In this document: positions 1 to 11,680 of the stretch, piece by piece | How the letters are laid out: every line of letters starts with the position of its first letter | Position numbering within the stretch: the stretch's first letter is position 1 | Translations under genes and position numbers: made by a program | Assembly (NCBI GenBank): GCA_022113835.1 | Contig: JAILWY010000010.1 | Span: 12,263,501-12,327,500, forward strand | Direction: 5' to 3' | DNA length: 64,000 bases | From: Atopsyche davidsoni | Taxonomy: Eukaryota > Arthropoda > Insecta > Trichoptera > Hydrobiosidae | The notes under the pieces: generated by a model | Database searches by the model: none | Told to the model about the DNA's origin: nothing | The model's input: the letters and a program-made list of their open reading frames with translations, nothing else

Positions 1-416
1 GGTGATCAATAATAATAAAACAATGATTATAGTTCTTAAATTAATATGTTAAAATGATTAAAGATGATAGTTAAATAAGTAAAGTTAATAGTAAGACTAA
101 ATCAATAAATAATTAATCTATAGATTTGCTTTTATTTCAATTGACAAAAAAGTGACCCTCATTACCTGACTCTCCCTTAATAGTTAAGTGGAGGTCATTT
201 CACATAAAAATAATAGAAGGCATTAAAATATAATGAAAAAAGAGAAATCCATTCACTCTATCATCTAAACTACATTTCGAAAGCTTCACACATGCGCTCA
301 GGATTAAAAGATAGTCATATACCGTACTGTAAACATAGCATAAAAAGAAAGAACCTTGGAATTATTTTTTTTTATAAATACTTTTAATATTATAATTTGT
401 TTATCAATGTGCACAT

Positions 417-452
<36 letters not shown>

Positions 453-970
453 TTATTAAAGATATTTTTAATTTTTATAATTTGTCTATGGTGTTTTGTG
501 GTCGCTGACTCGCTGTATGATTGTGTGGTTGTGTGCAGTTGTGTGGTTATGATCTGATAGGCCGATCAGTGCAGTGGTACTACTCGTTTTTTGATCAATC
601 GTTATTATTTGATAAATCGGCCATTAGATACTATGCTTCAAAATAGTACTTTCAAAATTAACCAAAGGATAATTTTTTTCATATACATTGTTCATGCGTT
701 GCGTTATATTTTTACAGTAAATGGTACGTTTTACTAATGGCGAATTTTTGCTAATATGTAATTGTGGGCGTGCTTTTGGCATTTCCTGTTATTTTCTTGA
801 AGTAGTTGAATATATATCTTTCGGTATTTTAGCCATATAATCGCGATATTATTTAAGTAAAATATTGACCTATTATCATTAAATAATATACTCAATGCGT
901 ATCGATGACCTTTTTCAGAGTCGTGTAGCACTTTGATTATCCACTATTCAAACGCGATTTAGGCAGTGTT
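1..970. other. AT-rich upstream flank of the RN-tre gene
   Basis: I see no coding sequence here. The stretch holds a (CA)n/(TA)n microsatellite at about 411-452. The last 400 bases are presumably promoter and 5' UTR of the TBC gene that starts at 971, but no clear TATA or initiator element stands out. Confidence 0.5.
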
Positions 971-1157
971 ATGAATGAAGAAGCCCTTCTTGCCCGGTCG
1001 TCCGACGAGAGGGAGAATATTTTCCTCCGTTATAAACGAGGCAGGCAAAACGTTGCCGACATAGACCCATGGGAGGACCCTGGATTTGAAGTGTACTCGG
1101 CAATTGACAGGTCTGTATATTGTTATCCCGAAGAAACAAAACAATTATTATAGCCGC

Positions 1158-1213
<56 letters not shown>

Positions 1214-4200
1214 TTATATATAAATATTCTGATTTGTAAAATCGATGGATTTTACTTTTTTTATTGTTAAAAGAAGGTACTATGATTTTGCAGCGATAGG
1301 TGCCATAAATACTTGGTATACAGATATTTTTTTTATTTAAGGGTCAAACATGGTCAGCTTAAGTCTAGTGAAAAAAATGCTCCACAAATAATTGAAAATT
1401 AACAATTAAAAGCTTCTTTCTTTTTTATGATAAACCTTAATTATCATTTAGGTAATATTATTTATGGTATTAGTCATCAGCAACTTTAATAGTTATATTA
1501 ATATTACTGCTTGCAGTATTTTACTGTTTGTAATATTTAAGAAAATACTTTTATTTTTCACCTTGCTAGCAGTAAATATAACTTGTGATTTATATTATGA
1601 CGATGATAAACAATTAACTATGTTTACTTATTTTATGTTGATATTGCGCGTTTTATTTACCAGTTTATTTTTACTTGTGTATCCAGCAGTCCCCATTACC
1701 CATTTATTTAGTGAAAATATTCACTCAGTTTCACATGCACTCTCATTGTCACTCTTGGAATGATTATTTTTAGGTCATTTAGTAAATACTTTTATGAGTA
1801 AAATGATATATAGGTGCTAACTATTGTTGCGCATGCGCATTTATACGTATGAAAGTTAGCGAACTTGTTACTATTGTTATTGAATATGAGCACAAAATGT
1901 GAACAGTATATTTCATTTAAGATTTATGTGAGTCCAAGCAAATTTATTTTTAGCATAATAAGGCGGCTTCTACTATCACAATCCCTTGGGAAATCTGATT
2001 TTAAGTTATGCCACCACTTTTGTGTTGGTTTTATTAATGATTGTTTTTTACAGATATGGGTTCATGCACGACGAACGATTACCGAAGAAGCAGGATGCAA
2101 ACGAAACTCGATCTGTACAAGTTGAATTGGAGAGAATTAAAAAATGGGTAAAAATGTTAAAAAACTGGGATACCGCAAAGGATAAATTAGAGAGAAGAAT
2201 ATTTAAAGGCATCCCGAATTCTTTGAGATCCCAAGCTTGGTGTAAACTGTTGGATTTGAATAGATTGAAGAATGAGAATGTCGGAAAGTACGAAGAAATG
2301 CTCAAGCTTGCTCGGCAGTGGTCAACCGATGCTCGCCAAATAGACTCTGATGTGAACAGACAGTTTCGGGAACACATTAACTACAGAGAGCGATATTCTA
2401 CTAAACAATGTTCACTTTTCAATGTTTTATGTGCTTATGGTATGTACAACATGGAAGTGGGATACTGCCAGGGCATGTCAGGGCTAGCTGGAGTGCTACT
2501 CATGTATATGGATGAGGAGGATGCTTTTTGGGCCTTGTCGGCTTTGCTCAATGAAAAGAAGTATGCCATGCACGGTCTCTATATTGAAGGCTTCCCTAAA
2601 TTAACGAGATTTCTAGAACATCATGATAAAATTCTCAGTAAATTTTTGCCCAAATTGAAGAGACATTTTGATCAGTACGGGCTAGATGCAATACTTTACT
2701 CTCTCAAATGGTTTTTTGTGTGTTTTGTTGAAAGAGTCCCTTTCAGTCTATGTCTGCGGGTTTGGGATCTCTATTTATTATACGGAGAGCGAGTAGTCAC
2801 CGCTATGGCTTTCACAGTCTTAAAAATGCATAAGAAAACTATAATGCGGTTAAATGATATGGATCAGATAGTGCAGTTTATTCAGGTATTTATTAGATAA
2901 CAATATGTTGAATGCTTTACAATATTTTGATACCTTTACTATGAAGGGTTCATAGTATATATTTTCATTATTTCACTGTTTTTTAATTTATTCAGGTGCA
3001 GCTATTTAAAGATTTTGGATTCAGCGATGATGTTGCTATAACTAATTTAGAAAATAACATGAAGGAATTGAAACGTGCAAAGTTAGACCATCCAGGCCCC
3101 CCGCCACCACACGAATTACCCCGCCGACCCCTTGGCAAGTTTGTAGAGCCTGATGTGAGAACTAAAATTGGAAGACGAGCTGAGCAATTTTCAGAGACAG
3201 AAAAGCAGACAAAAGCCAATGTTCTTCTTAGGTACTACAAGAATAATTATTTAACTCTAATTTATTGTTACTAATGCAATTTTCAATAAAATATTCTGAT
3301 GAATATTATTATGATTTCAGAAGAGAAAAAGCAGCCCTAGAGATGGAAGAACTTCAAGCATCACAAAGTGATACTGTTTCTGGTAAGGAAAGATACATAA
3401 CTGTAACACAAGCTTAATATTGATCATAATTTCGATAGCTTTTTGATGTTACATGTGAAAAGATATTAAAGTTTTTGGGTTTTGCTTGTAGGTAGTAAAC
3501 TAGAGGGTTGCGTAGAGGAAAGTGGCTCACAACTTGGCGGGTCTCGGCGGTCACTAGCTGATACATCTGTTACATCCACTGCTGATTTGTCAGTTTTCTC
3601 AAGCAGTCGTTCTCATGCTCCTGAAAACTCATTGGATACACATAGTAATGTCTCTGATGGCTCCGGTTCCGTTGGGTGAGTTTATAGTTGACATATTTAT
3701 TTGATTTGTCTTACAAATTTGTTAATGGTGTATCGGACTGTGAACGCTGCTTATTTATGAGTCACAAGCATATTTTTTCATTATGAAATTGAAAAATAAA
3801 AGGCCATTAAACCTTATCAGCAAGATTTCTTCTTTATTAGTCATAAACAATCTTGCATTATTTTCCATTTGCATGTTATAGAAATACATAAAATTTTGGC
3901 AGTACATATTTTATGACAAGAATATTCTTTTTCTTTTCTATATGTTGTCTTCAGTCATTGGGCCAATTTATTTAGATAAACATAACTGTAGCAATGTTGT
4001 ATAAATGTATGAATGGGCGCATAATAATTTTTACAGTTTTTGTAAAATGGTTATTTTATGATAAGCCAAAAGATTAATTGTATATTTTATTTGTTATAAC
4101 TACAGCATTTGATGTGGGTAATCTTATCAGTCATGGTTCCCTAGTGTTAATTTCAATTCTCTAATTGGTCCTTCAAACACTGATAAATGATTGTACATTT

Positions 4201-4579
4201 TTTTAAAGCTATTATTATTATGATAAGCTTAACATATGGTTTATTATTTATAAATGTATGATTGTTATGTATAAGTTACAGATCTGGTGTATGTGCGTTG
4301 AGTATTCAGCGAGCTCCTTCAGCACAATCTACGCCGCGGGCTACTCCTGGGCCACCGTCCCCTCGGGCCTCTCCACAGGGAGATGTAGTGCGCATCCATG
4401 TGTCGTATGTGCAACCCCCTGAGCCCCCACATACACCATTATCCCTACTGCCGCATAATGGTGACAATCGCATTCGCATCCGAGTTCCCCTCGAAGACCT
4501 GCCCACACCACTCGTAGATGGCGGCCGCATACGCCTCTTTAACTTCCCAGAATCTCCTGATTATCTAGACCTAACGTAG
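971..4579 (+). CDS. RN-tre: TBC-domain Rab GTPase-activating protein, RN-tre/USP6NL type (6 exons)
   Basis: Joined exons 971-1110, 2054-2885, 2996-3231, 3321-3382, 3492-3675 and 4282-4579 give 583 aa. All splice sites are GT-AG and all phases match; for example, the first junction makes an Arg codon inside DRYGFMHDE. The N-terminus has the family pattern RYKRGR...DPWEDPGFEVY. The TBC domain covers about residues 97-310. It contains the arginine-finger motif IDSDVNR (IxxDxxR) and the glutamine-finger motif YCQGM (YxQ), so both catalytic fingers are intact. After the TBC domain come a basic stretch (MKELKRAKLD) and a Ser/Pro-rich low-complexity tail ending in YLDLT. From family knowledge, RN-tre proteins stimulate GTP hydrolysis by endocytic and Golgi Rabs (Rab5, Rab41/43). 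The protein is shorter than vertebrate USP6NL (about 830 aa), mostly in the disordered C-terminus. The start is the first ATG of an open exon and aligns with the family N-terminus. Confidence 0.93.
1160..1210. repeat. (TA)n microsatellite in intron 1 of the RN-tre gene
   Basis: About 25 uninterrupted TA units lie just inside the first intron, 50 bases after the donor site. Confidence 0.95.
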
Positions 4580-4680
4580 GAACCGTAATCTCATTAACTG
4601 AACAGGTGCAAATGTTTTATATTATGTTGTATTATGCAGAGTCAATTTCATAATTAGTAGATTGTTCTTGCTCTAAAGCA

Positions 4681-5045
4681 TGGGTGGCCAACCTTTTTCA
4701 GCAGCCGGGCCAGATTAAGGAAATGAGATTTCCTACCGGGCCGTACAACAAAATTTCATTTAATATGCAAAGCAAACATAAAGAAGAAGAAGATACAACA
4801 AAAATGTGAATCAAATATATTTATTAGATTAGAGTTAGGCAATACAAAACAAATAATAAAACAAACAAAATATAATAAATTTTCGTGAGACGTCTGATTT
4901 TTTTGTCAGAAATAAGTGCATCAATGTTGATAACGATTGATGTTGTTGCTACACGCAAACAGTTTTCCAAATGCTCATTAGTAATTTGTGTTCTCATATG
5001 AAATTTAATGTGCTTAATTTGAGTAAAAAGCTACATAACATAACA
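4681..5045 (-). pseudogene. hAT-type transposase relic (C-terminal end) with element terminus
   Basis: Reading the minus strand from about 5045 to 4850 gives a frame containing MRTQITNEHLENCLRVATT followed by INIDALISDKK. This matches the C-terminal dimerisation-region signature of hAT-derived (ZBED/GTF2IRD2-like) transposases, 'R..LTDEHL...LR.A....DIDAL...K'. It has no start codon and runs into stops near 4845. At 4681-4745 the plus strand reads GGGTGGCCAACCTTTT followed by CCGGGCC pieces, which resembles a hAT terminal sequence with subterminal repeats. The rest of the transposase is gone, so this is a dead, truncated copy. Confidence 0.6.
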
Positions 5046-7576
5046 TCTGACAGCCCAGTTACCATTATAAAATGATCACTTATAATGTCACAAACCTCTA
5101 ATGAATTTGGTATATTGAATCATCAAGAATAAATACATGTCTTAAATTAAATTTATTTTCATCCCAATTTTAAGAAAATGACTCTGCATAAGACTGATAG
5201 TATTTTTTAAGTTAACTTATGATATAAAGTTATCTTGCCCAAAAGGTCTGCAAGTAGATATGAGATGATATTATGTTATTATAGGCCTTTCAAGATTATT
5301 GTATGTATTGTGATTCATTTGTATATCATCGTTTGATGCCATCCATATTTATTATTCTATAATGTTAACGCCTAGAAGTACCTTTTTGTATTCTCAGTTG
5401 AGTTATCTTCCATTTATTTAAATCTCTATTGCACTGTATTGTACAAAGGAGTATTATTTATTTATTGTACTTTTGTATGTTTTTTTATATTGACAATTAA
5501 TTGCATATATTGGATAGATACATAACTTTAAAGCGTTCATGGTTTATATACTATGAAAATATTTGTTTGATAAATCAATAACAGAAAGACAAATTAAGGT
5601 GACAATACCCTCTTTATAAAGTTAAAGAAAGCAATAATTTAAAAGAAATAATTATTGATCTAATAATAGACAAGCATTACTACTTTTATAATTATGTTAT
5701 TGTTTTGTTTTATGAGATATGAAATCTGAACAGATCAAAGAAGAAAAAAAAACAGTATGACTGCATCTATTTCAATTTTATAATGTTTCTTGTTTGATTT
5801 TTCTGCTTTTGATCTTAGCATTATTTAAAAAAATATATTATCTTAAAAGATCTTAGAATTATTGGCTTATTTTTATATGAACATCTTGTATGTATGAAAG
5901 TACACCTAGAAATTGTTTTTATTTTAATGAAAAAAAAACCAAAATATAACCCTTTTGTTTTGAGTGAAAGAGAAAAATTAAGCATCATTGTTAAATTCAA
6001 GTTTTATTAAGTACAAAGAATAAAAATACTCCTATTATTATAACTTAATTTTTCTTCCCATTGCTTATGGAATATGTTAAAAGGATTATTATTTAATCAT
6101 AATATAAGCTCGGCTTTGAAATTAGCATATCTTTAAAAAAAAATTCTCATTTTTATTTGTTTTTTTTGCTTTTTTTAATGTCAAAAATTGGATTGATTAA
6201 AGTGTTAATCACTGGATCCTTTGATTTGTCAGACGAAATTTTGAAAAAGTTATGAAAACCAAAAACACTTTGAATTTACGTATCAATCTAATATTTATCA
6301 TATAGACATGGCGACTGAAACACGAGGCGATAACTTGAGAATTATCTGTATAGCAAAAAGACCTTCCTCTGGTAAATTAGATTGTAAATAATTTACAGTA
6401 ATAATGAAATTTAAATCTCCAACCATGTATATGGTAAAATCTTTGTTTCCAGAAAATATTGTAGAATAGTTCCCAATGAAATAATTGTTCTATACTATAT
6501 AATTATTCCACGTTCTATATGCAAGAATGTATAAACTAAATTATTGACATTTTCTTAAATACATGGTTAGTAGTATTGTTAAAAGACTGAAAAGTAATAG
6601 GATGAAGTTGTAATAGAGGTATATCTTTATTAATTTTGCAGTAATTTGTGTTTTTTGTTTGTGTTAATTTTTTCATGACATTCGATCCAAACTTAATATT
6701 TAATTAATCATTGCTGCTTCAATGTACAGTGCAAATATAATGACACCAGAATAGCAAACTTAACATCGAATCATATTTACTGATAACATAAATAAATATT
6801 ATCATTAGTTTTGTAATATTTCTGGTGCTATGAATGAATCAAATTTAAAATGATTTATGAATCTGTTTGCTATTTAGAAAGAATCGAAAAATGATTTATT
6901 ATTGTAATCTGTTGGATACTCAAAGCTGATATTTGATGAATTGTAGAGTTATTTTATATGGTAGGTCCATACAAGGAAAATATTCCATTTATTTTATTGG
7001 TTTTAAGTATTTTTTAATATCAATAGATATAAATATAATATCACTTTTAAATATTTCCCCTCTACCTTGTAAATAATAAACTAAAATGTAATATTTGCCA
7101 ATTATTTTGTATGTTGCTTATTCTGGTGGAATTATATAATAATTTTTGTCAGAATTTGGAATATTGTGTTTGTTCAGTTGTCACTTCATACAATGAGGCT
7201 TATCATGATAAGGTATTTTTTTCATGGAAAATACTGCGCCTATCTTTATATTAAGGATATTTTAGATTGTCTATGACATAGTTAATTTAGGAACAGAGGT
7301 ATTGTACAAGGAAGTTGACTTAATAACTTCAGTTTTTATATTTCTAATTTCTGATATTTCGAGGAATTTTTTTTAATGAACAACATTGGTTTTCTAGAAG
7401 GTTGGTGTATGTTCATATTTTTAGATAGTACTTAAAAATACTCTTAATACTGTAAATTTCTAATTATAGTGTAAATTATTATTCCATTTAAAATTCCAAA
7501 TCAATTATATCAATACCTACTGAGCTTTATATGAATACAATTAAATCACTTTTATATATTTGCATTTAGGTTATGC

Positions 7577-7599
7577 TTAAACAACAAATTGTTGTTTAA
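7577..7599. repeat. Near-perfect palindrome (11-bp arms, 1-base centre)
   Basis: The arms are ttaaacaacaa and ttgttgtttaa around a single A. It is isolated and followed by AT-rich DNA; no partner repeats were recognised. Confidence 0.8.
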
Positions 7600-7884
7600 A
7601 TATGGAGTGTTTCAAATTAAACCGGTCTGTTGTGGATAAGATATGCTTAATATAGCAAAATCAGTCAAATGGCGATCACCAATTCCCTCAGAATATTTCA
7701 CTGTAACAGTATAATAGTGTATAGTTTCCATGGCATTCCAATTGTTTTCATTCCGCATTATTTATGTATACAGATGGGAAATGTGTTTGTTAGTTTCTGA
7801 AAACATTTTCTTATTTGATAATGACTTCTCATTTTGTGAAAATTTTGAGAAAACATGACTTAAAAAATTAGAAAATTATGCATG

Positions 7885-7922
7885 TATATGTATATATACT
7901 ATATATATATATATATATATTC

Positions 7923-7953
<31 letters not shown>

Positions 7954-7968
7954 TACATACATACATAC

Positions 7969-8032
<64 letters not shown>
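7885..8032. repeat. (TA)n / (CATA)n compound microsatellite
   Basis: TA runs are interrupted by CATA tetranucleotides. The Ile/Tyr-rich open frame over it is an artefact of the repeat. Confidence 0.95.
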
Positions 8033-8034
<2 letters not shown>

Positions 8035-10699
8035 GAATATTATTTGTGAATTATTTTTGTAAATAATCTGATTGTTATACATACAAATGTACAGCCAAAT
8101 CATTCTTTGGTTGGAAGTGAGATTGATGCAATAAGGTATTATATTGTAATAAATTTATTCAAATGAATGTTTAATTTATTATTAAATTAAGGTTATATAA
8201 AAATATAGTAATACCCTGATTAGTATGGTTGACAGTTGTATACTTGCAATAATATATATAGAAAGTGGGTGATATAAAACCATGACCATTTACTGCTTCC
8301 TCACGCTACATAGGAATGTTCATTAAAACATGCTTTTGTAGTGTACAATTTGAATGTCTTCAATATAATACTGAAATTTTAATTCTAATTTTTTATTATT
8401 ATTAATGTTAAATTTTGATCTAAATATTATATATTTTTTATTGTTTATTCGTAATTATTATTTACTCTTTGAAATATAATTAATCAAACAGCTAAAGTAT
8501 CAAGTAAAATTATTAATTGACAGATAATTCTGCACTAGAGAATATCTACTAAATGGGGTATCACTGTATTACTCATAACAGTTGTAAGTTTGTTAAATCT
8601 AATTTATGAGTTCTTTAAGCCTTAATTGTACGCAGGATTTATTTTTAAATACTAATTATATTTTTCAATAAAATCCTTATATTCATAAAATCTTTTTTTA
8701 ATTTTTTTTGCATTGTTTAAATGTTCATTTATATTTTTGTGTGTTGTACTAGGGCAGTTTATGTAAATAAGTTGATGAATATTATTAGATGTAACAATTT
8801 TTTTTGTGTGGCTCTGATGTTCCACTGAATATTTCCACGATGCTGAGACATAACTGTTCAGTAATATTACATTCATGTCAACTCTGAATAGTTTCTGAAT
8901 AGACAGTACGAGTACTGCTATGATACACATCAAGTAAGATTTATACATACAGTAAATGATTAAATTAATATGTTAGTCATTATTTATTCTGTAAACTGTT
9001 TTTTGTCTTCAAAACATGTCATAGTTTAAATATTAATTGAATTTATGTTAACTATTCCTGTTAACTATGCTGTATTAACACAATTGTTGTCCCTGTCTTG
9101 TACATTATAAATGAACACTTAAATGTTAAATTTTTTTTTTGACAAATAGAAAAGAAACTACACTAACAGCACCAGTTGAGAATATATTTTTATTAGAACC
9201 ACTATATATGTATTATAAAAAAAATTCTGCCAGTATCAATACATGGGGTTGCCTCTACACTATTGTGCAAATGTTCGAATTGACATTTAGCAAATGAAAG
9301 CAGATGAAAGCCATCTACCTAACAGATAGTTATTGTTCTAGTCTGATATTGTAACAATAATAAATCCATTTTACAAGCAGCATATACACACACACAAACT
9401 TATTTGGAGTATAATGCTGTGCCTTTGATGTAGTACTGAAAGTCTCATAGAAAGATCCTTGGATTGTACAGCAAACATTTGGGGATGTGATGTGGTGTGC
9501 CTTTTTTTTAGTAGCAGAGTAAATCCATTTGCACCAAGAGATAAAGAATGGACATAGTTGAATTTTACACTAGGTACGCAAATATTACACTTGGGCATTT
9601 TATCAAATACTTCTTATTAATAAATATTAGTATAATTGTGCATATTTCAAATGTTGTTTAATCCATGTTAGTCAGTTGAGATTTGTGAAATGGATTTCTT
9701 ATAAGGCCAGTTGGAATTTTGAGGTTGAATGGTTGCACTGTCACTGGGAAAGTGTAGGGGTAGCATTACATGTAAAGTCAAATAGATTAATAAAAGGTTG
9801 GATGAAAGGAATAAAAATAAAAGTAGGACTCTTGTAAGTTAAATATTCGCAAACAAAATTAGTCAGCTTTTCAGAAGGTTAGGAGTAGTTTATTTGTAAC
9901 ACACTCAACACCGGAACCATTTATATTAAAATTGTAGCTTGGGCAGAGTGATGTTATTTACTATAATTAGAACAAAAAGAGCTAAAGAAAACTATATTTT
10001 CATGTTATCATTGTAAAGCAAATTTTTTTTTTATTACTGTTCACAAATTGGATTTGATTACTTAGTAAATGAAATTGAACAGGTTTCTGGAGGATAATTT
10101 CTGAATTCTGGACTAAAAAATAATGTTTGGAACTTATGTTGAAAGGTAGTACTTTGATAAGAATAAAATAAATATATGAATATTTGCTTATTTATTCAAA
10201 GTTTTCACATTCTTGAAAGACTATTCTCATGGGGGGTTTGGTGAGTTATGAGATTTAATGTAAAATTTATGCTATTTGGGGTTAGTACATATTCATTATT
10301 ATACATTAAGAATTTTTATCATTCACATTTGCCATACTATTTTTCAATAAATATATTTTATTAATATTAACCGTTGCTTATTAGGTAGACTTTTTCATTA
10401 GTTATAATCAAATCAATAAAAGAAAACACCTATATTAAAGTTCACAATCATAACATAGATACAGAAAATCAATAATACCTAAAAATAATAGTATTATTAT
10501 TAACAGAAATGGAATGAACAAATTAAAGCAGTCATATGCAAGAACATTGTTTCTTTCTCGCATGTGTGTCAAACATACTGTCTCTTTTATACCCATTAGT
10601 AAATATCTTATTTCCAATATTATTCATCCTTTAACGAAGCCCTTGATGATTGTGAAATCGATATCAATAGCTAACCACTGAATAATATTCAGTCTTTAT

Positions 10700-11235
10700 A
10701 GCAGACATTGCTGAAGACCTACAAACCCTAGTCAGCAAAAATAATGATGATGGACGAGAACTGGGACTTAAGAAAAGTATTATGTGCCAGAGACATAACA
10801 TTGAAAACTCTCTGGAGATTCACTAAATGTTATATTGTCTCTGTTCTTCTTTATGAAGTTGAGGCCAGGACACTAAAGACAACTACAATGCGTAAAATCG
10901 AGGCATTTGAAATGTGGCTTTATAGGAGAATCCTCAAAATACCATGAGTTGGCAGTGTCACAAATGAGAGACTCTTGCACAGAATGCGCAAAGAGAATTC
11001 CTGACTAAGGTAAAAAACCGTAAGGTATTAGGTAACCGTAGGTAGGAAAAAATGAACATAACCTACTATAGCTGACTGTCCAAGGAAAAAATGACATTGG
11101 AAGGAGGAAATTCATATGGATGCGGAATTTACACCAGAGGCTCGAAGTCTGGAGTACAGTTGAATTAGTAGAACTGGCTCAAGACAAACATATGTTCAGT
11201 GAAATGGTCACCAACCTCTTCGAGAAGAAGAACTA
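10700..11235 (+). pseudogene. LINE (non-LTR retrotransposon) reverse-transcriptase C-terminal relic
   Basis: The open frame at 10744-10947 contains TTTMRKIEAFEMWLYRRILK, the hallmark post-RT segment of RTE/CR1/jockey-like LINEs ('T...RRLEAFEMWCYRRILRI'). After an in-frame stop the same protein continues in other frames: VGSVTNERLLHRM, then GRRKFIWMRNL and VELVELAQDKHMF. These correspond to the conserved C-terminal tail of these elements. Upstream, about 10705-10745, DIAEDLQTLVSK matches the YADDmet-distal segment ('L..LL.KV'). Several stops and frameshifts show it is an inactive 5'-truncated fragment. Confidence 0.75.
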
Positions 11236-11680
11236 TTCAGGAATGCAAAGTCAAGTTTGCATAAATTCCTCGCCAATTTGAATCACTCGAAATGTTGTCA
11301 TTCAAATTGTGACTATATCAAAAAAAGTTTACTGTATGAAACTGCAATAATCTCAATAAAGAAAGGAGTACTTTCCCCATGTTGTTTCTTAGATTACATC
11401 AGTTAGTACCTACACCTTATATTTAATATTAAATGCACAATGTTATATTACCCAGTAATAGGTAGCAGTGTTTTATTAAATTTAAAAAGAATTAAACAAA
11501 ATTTTTCTAGATTAGTTGTCATCTATTCGAAATTGTACTAATTGCGTGCACTTCGTATGAATTTTTGTTTCTCATCATATTAGTAATTTTATTCCCGTTT
11601 AAATAAAAAATTGTTCAAAGTGAATTTTTGTGCACTCATCAGATTTTTTTTATATATTAGTCTTAAAGAAATAATTGAAA

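Larger units (their letters stand above)
4580..10690. other. AT-rich intergenic region and RN-tre 3' flank
   Basis: No gene could be supported. Short open frames here lack domains and splice-site support. The stretch contains a hAT-derived relic (4681-5045), a (TA)n tract (7885-8032), a 23-bp near-perfect palindrome (7577-7599), and otherwise featureless AT-rich DNA that may include a long 3' UTR of the TBC gene. Confidence 0.5.

Noticed and set aside
1464..1763. 99-aa hydrophobic frame in RN-tre intron 1
   Set aside because: AT-rich intronic DNA easily yields hydrophobic frames. There is no splice support; the RN-tre exons join cleanly around it.
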